Positions 17,125-26,310 of a DNA stretch of 64,000 nucleotides are shown here, piece after piece. Under the pieces are notes generated by a model, which was given only the letters and a program-made list of their open reading frames with translations, had not been told where the DNA came from and did no database searches. Made by a program: the position numbers and the translations under genes. The stretch's first letter is position 1; every line of letters starts with the position of its first letter. Source of the stretch: JAUZOB01 sp963692465 (GTDB lineage: Bacteria > Bacteroidota > Bacteroidia > Bacteroidales > Prolixibacteraceae); contig OY829943.1 in the NCBI GenBank assembly GCA_963692465.1, positions 1,736,001-1,800,000 on the forward strand, written 5' to 3'.

Positions 17125-18324
17125 TTACTGAAATACCAAACAGATTCCAAATGAAAGCGGAGTCAATTCCGGACCCTTTCCATTTTCGAACAATTTGGTC
17201 ATATTATATTTGGCATAGACCTGAAAGTCTGAGGTCCCGGCACGGACAAGAGCCGTGGCTTTGAATGGATTAATATCCAGATCTCCATGATCTTTGTCTT
17301 TTGTTCCGCTACCATATTTAATTTTGGTATGACCTCCCATATTCAATCCGCCCTCAACTCCACCAAGAAGATAAAATGTTTTGCCAGGAGTAGGCATATT
17401 CAACTGAAGTAACAGAGGAACATCCAAATAACTGACGGAAAGTTTTGTCTTATCCAGACTGGGGTAATGAGCCGAATCAAGGAATTTCGGAGCTATTATT
17501 CCAGTTGCAGGATCTTTGTAAATGGTATAATCATTTTTGAACCGATAATCATTAAAACTCATTCCAACCCCGGATACCAATCCAAGCGTATGACCAATCA
17601 AACGGATACCACCTTGGATGAAATAGAATCCGACTTCAAGAGAGGTGGCAAATTTGACATCCATAAAATCTTTCACCGCATATTGGTCGTAATTGGATTT
17701 GGCAAATCCGTTAAATCCGATATAGAAAGAATTCAGCATCGGATAAAAGAAAAGGCTTTGTTTTTTAGACATTCGATACTCTTTGCTGCCATCACCTTTC
17801 TCAATAAAAATATAAGATTTCTTGCCAACACGGATCTTTGTGGTATCGATTCCTGGTATTTGATGAACTTCATTTAGCTCTTTCAAATTATTCAGGTCAG
17901 AAAAATTCCAATTATCAAGACTAGCTAAATCAATCGTTTTCCCATTTACAGGGTTCAAAATTTTTCCGTTAACAATTGCAAAAGACTTATCTCCATCTTT
18001 TATAAAGATGTTTGAATCGGTCTTTCCCTGATATGCTTTGTTCTTTTTATTTATAATCACAATCTTTTTATTCCCCTTGCGGGAAACCGTAATGGTCGAT
18101 TCATTCAGACTATCTTTAGGAGAGATACCCATACACTCCCCTTGGTCAGAATCGGCTTTAAGAGAAATGGCGCCCTCTCCTGAAGCAACAATCGAAGTAT
18201 CCCTGGATGCAAATGATCCGGATAAAGGAGATGCCTGTATGCCGGAACTTATTCCTGAAATAAGTCCGATTGCCATTGTGAGTCCTGCTAAAATTTTCAT
18301 CTTTTTGTTTTTTAATTCTTTCAT
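17125..18324 (-). CDS. Outer-membrane beta-barrel protein with extended N-terminal region
   Basis: About 399 residues. After a signal peptide (MKILAGLTMAIGLISGI region) come some 150 polar residues with short beta repeats, including TVSRKGNKKIVIINKKNK and KSFAIVNGKILNPVNGK. A PorT-like barrel follows that shares LGLVSGVGMSFNDYR and YLDVPLLLQLNMP with the paralog at 16084. A GTG at 18345 extends the frame by 7 residues, but the ATG at 18324 gives a better start, and an ATG at 18300 is also possible. It is the third gene after an ECF sigma factor and its probable anti-sigma factor, so its expression is likely tied to that regulator. Function unknown. Confidence 0.75.
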   Translation of the reverse strand: MKELKNKKMKILAGLTMAIGLISGISSGIQASPLSGSFASRDTSIVASGEGAISLKADSDQGECMGISPKDSLNESTITVSRKGNKKIVIINKKNKAYQGKTDSNIFIKDGDKSFAIVNGKILNPVNGKTIDLASLDNWNFSDLNNLKELNEVHQIPGIDTTKIRVGKKSYIFIEKGDGSKEYRMSKKQSLFFYPMLNSFYIGFNGFAKSNYDQYAVKDFMDVKFATSLEVGFYFIQGGIRLIGHTLGLVSGVGMSFNDYRFKNDYTIYKDPATGIIAPKFLDSAHYPSLDKTKLSVSYLDVPLLLQLNMPTPGKTFYLLGGVEGGLNMGGHTKIKYGSGTKDKDHGDLDINPFKATALVRAGTSDFQVYAKYNMTKLFENGKGPELTPLSFGICLVFQ

Positions 18325-18357
18325 CCGTATGACGGAGTGAGGCACAAAATGTTACGA

Positions 18358-19518
18358 CTATTTTACTCCGTTAACTGGAATATTGAATGCGACAAATTTA
18401 GAATCGAAAGCAATATGGGTAACCCGGCCTTCGTCATCTGTTTTATAATGTAGGGCCTTCCCGGTCAGACCCGAAAGGAGATTCATTCCCAGTCGGAAAA
18501 CACTGGGATGATTATTGCTATTGGGCTGAGACTGAAATGAAAGGGCATCATTCTGCGCCATTATTGCTGATTCGCCTGCAGTTATTTCATTCTGATCTTC
18601 ATAAATCGGAATCATATTCGTAGATGGACGTTGGGCTTTGAAAGCATTCGATGTCAGATCATGAGAACTCATCAACGCAATCTGCTGATCGGATTTTAAA
18701 GGATTAGAAAGAACAGATTGATGTTCTTCCCGTCCTGACAGGGCAAGAGAAGATCCATTCGGCTTATTTGCCCCGTTTTGAAACAAATGGCTGGATGCAA
18801 GAGCAACACTCGTTTGACTTCCCGGCAACATATTCTGCGATTGATTGAGTGGTCGTGCTCCTGTAGCAGTAGACTGATTTGCGGGTTGAGCCGGCGAAGG
18901 CTGAAACGACTCAGTCTTTGCCTGATAATCTTCAGCAGTTCGGTTGTTATTAATCGATGATTTTTCGGTTGATTGTTTTTGGGAGGTTGTATTCGTTTTC
19001 AACCCGGCAAACGATTCCGTATGATTAAATGAGCCTGCTAAACTGGCAATCACAACAATAGCCGTTAATGTGGCAGCAACAGCCGCTATTCTATACCAGG
19101 TAATCATCCGTACCGGATGTTGGTAAAGACGATCTTTGTCGCCAAAAACAACCGATTGATCCGGTTTTAGTTTAGTCCTTGAATAAAGAGCCACCTCTTT
19201 ATCTAATTCAGGATGCTGATGGAGAAAGTGCTCGAAATTATCCTTTTCAGCAGGAGAAAGATCATCTTCGATGAATGCAACACAAGCATCCTGGAAGGAT
19301 GCTTTCTCATCATAGACCGATTTATATAGTGACTTTTTATCTGGACATGATTTGGATTCTTCGGGAATTAAGACCGAATTCAAACCATTTAATTCTTCCT
19401 TCAGATCTGGATTCTCTTTCAGAAAATTTTCAACTTCGACAAGAGTTTCCGGATCAAGTGCTCCATCCAGATAATCGACGAAGAAAACCTCATAATTATT
19501 TTTGTTAATTCGTGTCAT
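18358..19518 (-). CDS. Probable anti-sigma factor with duplicated N-terminal domain
   Basis: A 386-residue single-pass membrane protein. Two similar cytoplasmic units occur in tandem: residues 9-47 (VDYLDGALDPETLVEVENFL, then KENPDLKEEL) and residues 75-113 (VAFIEDDLSPAEKDNFEHFL, then HQHPELDKEV). One membrane helix follows (about 146-166, IAAVAATLTAIVVIASLAG). The periplasmic part is long and rich in Ser, Asn and Gln, ending in a short ordered tail. No zinc HxxxCxxC motif is present. It begins 4 nt after the ECF sigma stop, the classic place for an anti-sigma factor. The role is inferred from position and layout. Confidence 0.65.
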   Translation of the reverse strand: MTRINKNNYEVFFVDYLDGALDPETLVEVENFLKENPDLKEELNGLNSVLIPEESKSCPDKKSLYKSVYDEKASFQDACVAFIEDDLSPAEKDNFEHFLHQHPELDKEVALYSRTKLKPDQSVVFGDKDRLYQHPVRMITWYRIAAVAATLTAIVVIASLAGSFNHTESFAGLKTNTTSQKQSTEKSSINNNRTAEDYQAKTESFQPSPAQPANQSTATGARPLNQSQNMLPGSQTSVALASSHLFQNGANKPNGSSLALSGREEHQSVLSNPLKSDQQIALMSSHDLTSNAFKAQRPSTNMIPIYEDQNEITAGESAIMAQNDALSFQSQPNSNNHPSVFRLGMNLLSGLTGKALHYKTDDEGRVTHIAFDSKFVAFNIPVNGVK

Positions 19519-19522
19519 ATTT

Positions 19523-20008
19523 TTAAATCACAACCTCCAGTTTGCCAATATAATTTTTTAAAAACACCCGTCCACGATAAATATCAATTTTTACCTGAGC
19601 TTCGGTAAGAGAGCAAAGATCGGCAATTTCCTTATACGAATAACCTTCGTAGTCCCTAAGTAAAATTACGGTCCGTTGAATATCCGGCAGTTTTCGGACA
19701 GCCTCATCAAGAATCTCTTTTAAATCAGAGTATTGAGATTCGCAAGGGCGATCGGGAACAAGTGCCGGGTCAAGGAGTGGTTCGCGTTTGTTTTTCCGGG
19801 AATGGTCAACCATCAAATGATAAGCCGTGGTAAAAAGATAAGATTTCACCTTTTCTCCATCCACCTGCTCATGGCTACTCCACAATCGGGCATAACATTC
19901 CTGCACAATATCATGGGACTTGTCTTCGTCTCGCATGTTTTTTAACGAGAAACGAAAAAGCCGGTCTGCATAATCGTCAACAGAATGGTTGAATTCTTCT
20001 AAAGTCAT
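19523..20008 (-). CDS. ECF-type RNA polymerase sigma factor
   Basis: A 161-residue sigma-70 family protein. Region 2 includes ADRLFRFSLKNMRDEDKSHD and IVQECYARLW. Region 4 includes LPDIQRTVILLRDYEGYSYK and EIADLCSLTEAQVKIDIYRG, the helix-turn-helix that reads the -35-like element. It heads a three-gene unit with an anti-sigma-like protein and an outer-membrane barrel, so it probably responds to an envelope signal. It is divergent from menI. Confidence 0.93.
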   Translation of the reverse strand: MTLEEFNHSVDDYADRLFRFSLKNMRDEDKSHDIVQECYARLWSSHEQVDGEKVKSYLFTTAYHLMVDHSRKNKREPLLDPALVPDRPCESQYSDLKEILDEAVRKLPDIQRTVILLRDYEGYSYKEIADLCSLTEAQVKIDIYRGRVFLKNYIGKLEVVI

Positions 20009-20188
20009 CTTTTGATTTCGATTACAAGCATAAGACGGAGATCAATTGGTTTAGTTACAGTCGAAACAAAAAAGAATTTGTTTTTAGTCCCTTATCCACC
20101 GTCCGACAATTTCCCATTCTGCAAAAGTAAAAGAAGAAATTTAAAGTTTATTCCCGATATTTGCCTTCTTAAACAGAAGAAAGAAAAA

Positions 20189-20626
20189 ATGGAAAAAGCA
20201 TTCTCGGATTTTGATGAAATACCTTCACTCGAAGAACTCAACCGATTCTCTAAAGGAACCTTGATGGAACAGTTGGGCATTCAATATACAGAAGTAATCA
20301 AAGGAAAGGTCGTCGGACAAATGCCAGTCGACCAGAAAACCATACAACCAACAGGGATTCTCCATGGCGGGGCCAGTATTGCACTTGCAGAGACTGTGGC
20401 AGGATTAGGGTCAATGTGTTTGGTCGATTTGAAAACACAAGAGATCAGAGGAATTAATATAACTGCCAGTCATGTTGGAGGAATTAGGGAAGGATACGTA
20501 ATTGCCGAAGCGAACATCATTCATCAGGGAAGAACAACCCACATTTGGAACGTCGACGTTAAAGACTCGAACAACCGCCTGATTTCAACTATTCGTGTTA
20601 CTAATATTATTCTCACAAAACGATGA
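20189..20626 (+). CDS. menI: 1,4-dihydroxy-2-naphthoyl-CoA thioesterase (hotdog fold)
   Basis: A 145-residue hotdog-fold thioesterase. TGILHGGASIALAETVAGLG is the signature with the catalytic Glu and the HGG loop. GINITASHVGGIREGYVIAE follows. The frame is open to 20012, but that part lacks family sequence, and the ATG at 20189 gives the standard length. Its position as first gene of a complete men cluster supports DHNA-CoA hydrolysis as its job, the step before prenylation by MenA. The stop overlaps the menF start (ATGA). A near-match -7 motif (GATATTTG, 20156-20163) precedes it. Confidence 0.9.
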   Translation: MEKAFSDFDEIPSLEELNRFSKGTLMEQLGIQYTEVIKGKVVGQMPVDQKTIQPTGILHGGASIALAETVAGLGSMCLVDLKTQEIRGINITASHVGGIREGYVIAEANIIHQGRTTHIWNVDVKDSNNRLISTIRVTNIILTKR

Positions 20627-21744
20627 AACCAACCGAACAAAATTATGCATCCTTTCTGAACAAACTGTTGAAATCGGACCGCGCTTTTGTTTGCTTTATT
20701 GAACCTCTATCGTCCGAACCGGAAATCCATATCCTTCCGGAAGGGGAAAAGGCTATTCCTATAACCTCACTTGAGAAATTATCAAAAAGCAAGGGATTTA
20801 TCATCGCCCCTTTTCAGATCAAACCCGGCAATCCAGCTTTTTTACTCAGGGATGCAGCGATTATTAAAGGATATCAGACCGCAAATTTTCATTTAACTGC
20901 ATCCGATAAATATTCACTTAAACCGTTCATTAACAACTCGACTTCTTTTTCGGATTACTCTCAATCCTTCCAAAGGATGATGAATGAGATTGAGGAAAAA
21001 AGAGTTCAGAAAGTTGTTCTCTCAAGAAAACTCTCAATTTCACACGATCCTGATCTTTCATACGGTGATCTTTTTATGAGCCTGAGAGATAAATGCTCCG
21101 AAGCATACCGATATTTAATTAATATTCCGGAAATGGGTGCATGGATGGGGGCAACCCCCGAGATTTTACTCAAAGGACAGGGGGCCTCTTTATCAACCAT
21201 TGCTCTGGCAGGAACACTTAAATTCTCAGGAGAGGACCTCAACACTTACCAATGGGGATCAAAAGAAATTGAAGAACAAGACATTGTGTCTCGTTATATT
21301 AACAATTGTTTAAAGCAATTAAATGCCGATATAACCCGTCAGGAAGGACCTAAAACCATTGCGGCCGGATCAGTCGTTCATCTCAAAACGGAATTCTTCT
21401 TCAATCTGCCCGATTACAAAAAACAACTGGGTCGTTTAATCGAAAATATTTATCCTACTCCAGCTGTGTGCGGGCTTCCCAAGGAAGAGGCAACGGATAT
21501 TATACTGGAAACAGAAAATCACAATCGCGAATTCTATTCCGGATTTTTAGGAACCATCGGACTGAATGACGAAGTTAACCTTTATGTCAATCTTCGGTGT
21601 ATGAAAATAACGTTCGATCATTTTCAGCTTTTTGCCGGAGGAGGATTAACCATCGACTCCGATTGCATCAAGGAATGGGAAGAAACGAACCAAAAAATTC
21701 AAACGCTGTTAACTGTTATTGAGAATTATAATAAATCGAAATGA
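20623..21744 (+). CDS. menF: Isochorismate synthase
   Basis: A 373-residue chorismate-binding enzyme converting chorismate to isochorismate, the entry step of menaquinone synthesis. The family core is visible in KVVLSRKLSI, GAWMGATPEILLK, TIALAGTLKF, TPAVCGLPKEEA and NLRCMKI, with the C-terminal FAGGGLTIDSD and ExxxK-type helix (EWEETNQKIQ) that hold Mg and substrate. It is slightly short compared with E. coli MenF because the N-terminal half is compact. It overlaps menI and menD by 4 nt each, so translation is coupled. Confidence 0.95.
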   Translation: MKPTEQNYASFLNKLLKSDRAFVCFIEPLSSEPEIHILPEGEKAIPITSLEKLSKSKGFIIAPFQIKPGNPAFLLRDAAIIKGYQTANFHLTASDKYSLKPFINNSTSFSDYSQSFQRMMNEIEEKRVQKVVLSRKLSISHDPDLSYGDLFMSLRDKCSEAYRYLINIPEMGAWMGATPEILLKGQGASLSTIALAGTLKFSGEDLNTYQWGSKEIEEQDIVSRYINNCLKQLNADITRQEGPKTIAAGSVVHLKTEFFFNLPDYKKQLGRLIENIYPTPAVCGLPKEEATDIILETENHNREFYSGFLGTIGLNDEVNLYVNLRCMKITFDHFQLFAGGGLTIDSDCIKEWEETNQKIQTLLTVIENYNKSK

Positions 21745-23441
21745 TTTCAGATAAAACAAGTATTCGTCAGCTGATAGCGATTATGCTTCAACATGATGTC
21801 AGAGACGTAATACTCTCTCCAGGATCACGCAACGCCCCAATTATCAACACCTTTTGTCAGACACCCGGATTTAACTGTCTTTCAATTGTAGATGAACGCA
21901 GTGCCGCTTTTTTTGCCTTGGGGATGGCCCAATGGAAACAAAAGCCCGTGGCTATTTGCTGTACCTCGGGAACCGCTGTGCTAAACTATGCTCCGGCTAT
22001 CGCCGAAGCCTATTATCAAAAGATTCCGCTGATTGTTATTACGGCCGACCGTCCGGAAAGATGGATCGATCAGGCAGATGGGCAAACAATCAGACAAAGT
22101 GGCATTTACAATTCCTATATAAAAAAGAGTTTTAATCTCCCGGAGTCTTTTTCTTCAGAGGAAGATACATGGTATTGTAACCGGATCATCAATGAAGCAA
22201 TCAACTTGTCGCGTTATCCCGAAGCAGGACCGGTTCACATTAACGTTCCGCTTTCAGAACCGCTTTACCAACAAGAAAACACAACGCTTCCTAAAGTTCG
22301 GACGATAAATTTCATCCGGAATAACCAATTTCCGGATGAATCATCAATGAACACCTTAATCAATGCATGGGAAAATGCTTCTAAAAAGATGATTATCGTC
22401 GGGCAACTTCCCCCGGATTCTCAAATCAACAAATTCATTGAAAAGTTGGCTACCGACCCTTCCGTAACCATACTGACAGAGACAACCTCGAATATCACAG
22501 TAAAACAAGTTCATTCGTCAATCGACAATATTGTTTTTACCCTCACCAACGAAGAACAGAAAGATTTCAGTCCCGATATTCTCCTGACGTTCGGAGGACA
22601 AATCGTTTCCAAACGAATCAAGGCATTTCTGCGGGCAAATCCACCCCGGGAGCATTGGTTTATTTCTCCATCAGGAGCACATACCGACACTTTCCGTTGT
22701 CTGACCACACTAATTGAAAGCTTTCCGGTTAATATTCTGCAAAAACTTTCAACCGCAAAACAAAAAACAGCTTCATATTCTTATAATCATTTATGGACTG
22801 AACGGGACACAAAGACGAGGGCAAACGCAACAGAATACATTACCCAGGCAGAGCATTCGGATTTAGTGATTTTTTCAAAGGTATTCAGCCACATTCCACA
22901 AGGGACTGTTCTGCATACGGCAAACAGCACTCCGGTTCGTTATGCCCAGTTACTCCCTCGTCCGGAAGAAATCGTATGCTTTGCAAACCGGGGAACCAGT
23001 GGCATTGACGGATGTGTCTCTACGGCCGCAGGAAGTGCTTTCGCCTCTAAACGACCTACGGTTTTAATAACAGGCGATCTATCTTTCTTTTACGACTCAA
23101 ATGCTTTATGGAATAGCTATCTCACCTCCGACTTTAAAATTATTCTGATCAATAATGGAGGAGGTGGAATTTTCCGGATTATCAACGGTCCGTCGACGTT
23201 GCCGGCCCTTGATAATTACATTGAAGCCGTACACAACCATTCGGCACGCCAACTTGCAGAAACATTCGGAGTTCGTTATCTTTCGGCAAAAAACAGCGAG
23301 GAAGCCGACACGGCAATCGAAAAATTCTTCCGGGAAAAAGGACCTATCCTTTTGGAAGTATTCACCCCCGGCAAACAGAATCCAGCTATTTTAAAAGATT
23401 ATTTCATTTACCTGAAAAACGAAATTCACAAAAAGAACTAG
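21741..23441 (+). CDS. menD: SEPHCHC synthase MenD
   Basis: A 566-residue thiamine diphosphate enzyme joining isochorismate with 2-oxoglutarate to give SEPHCHC. LSPGSRNAPI at the start, DERSAAFFALGMAQ with the catalytic Glu, PVAICCTSGTAVLNYAPAIAEA, ITADRPERWIDQADGQTIRQ and the C-terminal ThDP/Mg motif GDLSFFYDSNALWN with INNGGGGIF are all in place. Full length, no damage. Its ATG overlaps the menF stop by 4 nt. Confidence 0.97.
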   Translation: MISDKTSIRQLIAIMLQHDVRDVILSPGSRNAPIINTFCQTPGFNCLSIVDERSAAFFALGMAQWKQKPVAICCTSGTAVLNYAPAIAEAYYQKIPLIVITADRPERWIDQADGQTIRQSGIYNSYIKKSFNLPESFSSEEDTWYCNRIINEAINLSRYPEAGPVHINVPLSEPLYQQENTTLPKVRTINFIRNNQFPDESSMNTLINAWENASKKMIIVGQLPPDSQINKFIEKLATDPSVTILTETTSNITVKQVHSSIDNIVFTLTNEEQKDFSPDILLTFGGQIVSKRIKAFLRANPPREHWFISPSGAHTDTFRCLTTLIESFPVNILQKLSTAKQKTASYSYNHLWTERDTKTRANATEYITQAEHSDLVIFSKVFSHIPQGTVLHTANSTPVRYAQLLPRPEEIVCFANRGTSGIDGCVSTAAGSAFASKRPTVLITGDLSFFYDSNALWNSYLTSDFKIILINNGGGGIFRIINGPSTLPALDNYIEAVHNHSARQLAETFGVRYLSAKNSEEADTAIEKFFREKGPILLEVFTPGKQNPAILKDYFIYLKNEIHKKN

Positions 23442-23443
23442 AT

Positions 23444-24268
23444 ATGAGCACACAAAGAGACTGGAAACCAATTAAAGAGTACAAAGAAATTCTCTTTGAC
23501 TTCTGGGAAGGAATTGCAAAAATCACCATCAACAGGCCAAGATACCGCAATGCATTTACCCCGCTGACCAATCAGGAAATGAGCGATGCATTGAATTATT
23601 GTCGCGAAAATCCTCAAATAAAAGTGGTTGTTTTAACCGGAGCCGGAGATAAAGCTTTCTGTTCTGGCGGTGATCAAAATGTAAAGGGAATGGGAGGATA
23701 TGTCGGACAGGATGGAGTACCAAGATTAAATGTTCTGGATGTTCAGAAACAAATCCGCTCTCTACCAAAACCGGTTATTGCAATGGTTAACGGATTTGCA
23801 ATCGGTGGCGGACATATCCTGCATATTGTCTGCGATCTTTCCATTGCCTCGGATAATGCCATATTCGGACAAACAGGACCTCGTGTAGGAAGTTTTGATG
23901 CAGGATTCGGCTCTTCTTATCTGGCTCGCATTGTGGGACAGAAAAAAGCAAGGGAGATCTGGTTCCTTTGCAAAAAATATACCGCACAGGAAGCACTCGA
24001 AATGGGACTGGTCAACAAGGTTGTTCCTTTCGATCAACTCGAAGATGAAGTGGTCGACTGGGCAAAGACCATGATGAAACATAGTCCGATGGCTATGCGG
24101 ATGATTAAACTGGGATTAAACGCCGAACTGGATGGGCAGGCCGGAATTCAAGAGTTTGCAGGCAATGCAACCCTGCTTTATTATATGACTCAGGAATCAC
24201 AGGAAGGTAAAAATGCTTTTCTTGAAAAAAGAGATCCTGATTTTGACCAGTTCCCAACATTTCCTTAA
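23444..24268 (+). CDS. menB: 1,4-dihydroxy-2-naphthoyl-CoA synthase MenB
   Basis: A 274-residue crotonase-fold enzyme that cyclises o-succinylbenzoyl-CoA to DHNA-CoA. Visible marks are INRPRYRNAFTPLT, CSGGDQNVKGMGGYVGQDG, AMVNGFAIGGGHILHIVCDL with the oxyanion-hole glycines, and GQTGPRVGSFDAGFGSSYLA, which contains the conserved Asp of MenB. Two nucleotides separate it from menD. Confidence 0.97.
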   Translation: MSTQRDWKPIKEYKEILFDFWEGIAKITINRPRYRNAFTPLTNQEMSDALNYCRENPQIKVVVLTGAGDKAFCSGGDQNVKGMGGYVGQDGVPRLNVLDVQKQIRSLPKPVIAMVNGFAIGGGHILHIVCDLSIASDNAIFGQTGPRVGSFDAGFGSSYLARIVGQKKAREIWFLCKKYTAQEALEMGLVNKVVPFDQLEDEVVDWAKTMMKHSPMAMRMIKLGLNAELDGQAGIQEFAGNATLLYYMTQESQEGKNAFLEKRDPDFDQFPTFP

Positions 24269-24280
24269 CCAAATAACAGA

Positions 24281-25186
24281 ATGAGCAAAATAAGTTCATG
24301 GATAAAAGCGGCAAGACTACGGACTCTGCCGCTTTCGCTTTCTTGCATCTTGATGGGTTGTATTCTTGCCGCTTACAATCATTTGTTTAGCATCACCGTA
24401 TCGGTTCTTGCCGTTATCACAACTCTTTTTCTTCAAATCTTATCAAACTTCGCCAATGACTTTGGTGATTCTGAAAAAGGAACAGATAACGAATTCCGGG
24501 TAGGTCCTAAGCGAACAATTCAATCGGGAGAAATAACAGCACAACAGATGCGCGTCGCAATCTACGTTATGGCGGCCTTATCTTCCGTTTCCGGACTTTT
24601 TTTGGTTATCACGGGTATTCGTTCGATCAACTCAATCGGAGTGATTATTTTCCTTGTTTTGGGCCTTACGGCAATTATTGCCGCTTTAAAATACACGGTC
24701 GGCAATAAGCCATACGGCTACATCGGACTGGGAGACTTTTTCGTCTTCTTATTTTTCGGACTGACAGGGGTCCTTGGAACTTACTACCTGAATGCCCGGA
24801 CCCTTCAAGCCGACACGTTTTTAATGGCTGCCTCGGTGGGTTTTTTCAGCATTGGTGTACTAAACCTCAACAACATGAGGGATATTGAAAATGACCGGAA
24901 CTCAGGGAAACACACCATCCCGGTCAGAATCGGCATAACCAATGCAAAGAAGTATCATGCCGGACTTATTCTTGTCGGATTAATCTGCGGAATCACCTAT
25001 TTGATCCTAAACTACACTTCTCCGGTTCAATTGTTGTTTCTACTGACGGTTCCATTTTTTGTTATTCAAATGTTCCATGTATTCAAGATTAAGGATCCCC
25101 AACAACTTGATCCTTTTCTTAAAAAGCAATCACTTACCACCCTATTATACACTATTTTATTCGGAATAGGATTTTTACTTTCTTAA
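24281..25186 (+). CDS. menA: 1,4-dihydroxy-2-naphthoate polyprenyltransferase MenA
   Basis: A 301-residue UbiA-family integral membrane protein with about eight helices. The two Asp-rich prenyl-diphosphate sites are NDFGDSEKGTDNE (about residues 64-76) and NNMRDIENDRNSGKH (about 206-220). It attaches the polyprenyl tail to DHNA to give demethylmenaquinone. The final methylation enzyme (MenG/UbiE) is not in this cluster. The tail may come from the polyprenyl diphosphate synthase at 59571. Confidence 0.96.
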   Translation: MSKISSWIKAARLRTLPLSLSCILMGCILAAYNHLFSITVSVLAVITTLFLQILSNFANDFGDSEKGTDNEFRVGPKRTIQSGEITAQQMRVAIYVMAALSSVSGLFLVITGIRSINSIGVIIFLVLGLTAIIAALKYTVGNKPYGYIGLGDFFVFLFFGLTGVLGTYYLNARTLQADTFLMAASVGFFSIGVLNLNNMRDIENDRNSGKHTIPVRIGITNAKKYHAGLILVGLICGITYLILNYTSPVQLLFLLTVPFFVIQMFHVFKIKDPQQLDPFLKKQSLTTLLYTILFGIGFLLS

Positions 25187-25188
25187 TC

Positions 25189-26310
25189 ATGATTAACGCT
25201 AAAGCGATTCAATATCTTCTTCATTTTTACCGTCCGGCTGGAACCTCAAGAGGAACCTACCTCACTCGTAAAAGCTGGTTCATTATTTTAACAGATACAG
25301 AGAACCCTGAACATTTCGGCATCGGAGAATGTGCCCCTCTTCCGGGTTTAAGTTGTGATGACCGACCGGATTACGAAGAGAAATTAGCAAATCTGTGTAA
25401 CCAAATTAACCGGAATCCCGAAATATTCCTTACTTCCGCAATTCTGTCCGGGAATAAAATCAACATCCCGGATTACGAGACTTTTAATCTAACTGATTTC
25501 CCCTCGATTCTAACCGGACTGGAAACGGCAAGTGCCGATTTTCTAAACGCTAAGAATCACGAACTATTTTCCACGCCCTTTACCCGGGGAGAAAAAGGAA
25601 TTCCGATTAACGGATTAATCTGGATGGGAAAACCGGATTATATGCAGGAGCAAATTCAGCAAAAGCTAGCAGCTGGATTTCATTGTATTAAATTAAAAAT
25701 CGGAGCAATTGATTTTGAAACCGAATTCAATCTTCTAAAATCCATACGCAAGCACTATTCATCATCCGACATACAACTTCGGATCGATGCCAATGGAGGT
25801 TTCCCCCCTGTTCAGGCAATGGATCGACTAAAACAACTTTCAGAACTTGATATTCATTCCATTGAACAGCCTATAAAAGCAGGACAATGGGAAGAGATGG
25901 CCCGCCTGACCAGTCAATCACCCTTACCTATCGGACTGGACGAAGAATTGATTGGATGGAACCATCGCGCAGATAAAATTCGATTATTGGAAACTATTCA
26001 CCCGAAATATCTGATTCTAAAGCCAAGTCTTCACGGAGGATTCTCAGGTTGTGAGGAATGGATCAAGCTTGCAGAAGAAAGAAATATTCAATGGTGGGTT
26101 ACCTCTGCTCTTGAATCGAATGTCGGACTCAATGCAATTGCACAATGGACAGCTGGGCTTAACAATCCTCTTCATCAGGGGCTGGGGACCGGATTACTAT
26201 TCTCAAACAATATAAATTCACCGTTAGAAATTCGCGGACAAGAATTGTTTTCTAATCCCGCATTAAAATGGGATTTCAATTCCTTATATCATGACGGAAA
26301 ACTTCTTTAG
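25189..26310 (+). CDS. menC: o-Succinylbenzoate synthase MenC
   Basis: A 373-residue enolase-superfamily enzyme that dehydrates SHCHC to o-succinylbenzoate. CIKLKIGAIDFETEF holds the KxK catalytic lysine, RIDANGGF the first metal ligand, SIEQPI the second and LDEELIG the third. ILKPSLHGG carries the opposing lysine. It overlaps menE by 20 nt. Confidence 0.94.
   Translation: MINAKAIQYLLHFYRPAGTSRGTYLTRKSWFIILTDTENPEHFGIGECAPLPGLSCDDRPDYEEKLANLCNQINRNPEIFLTSAILSGNKINIPDYETFNLTDFPSILTGLETASADFLNAKNHELFSTPFTRGEKGIPINGLIWMGKPDYMQEQIQQKLAAGFHCIKLKIGAIDFETEFNLLKSIRKHYSSSDIQLRIDANGGFPPVQAMDRLKQLSELDIHSIEQPIKAGQWEEMARLTSQSPLPIGLDEELIGWNHRADKIRLLETIHPKYLILKPSLHGGFSGCEEWIKLAEERNIQWWVTSALESNVGLNAIAQWTAGLNNPLHQGLGTGLLFSNNINSPLEIRGQELFSNPALKWDFNSLYHDGKLL

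Noticed and set aside
20012..20188. Extended N-terminus of menI
   Set aside because: The 59 extra residues have no hotdog-fold sequence, and the normal length begins at 20189.
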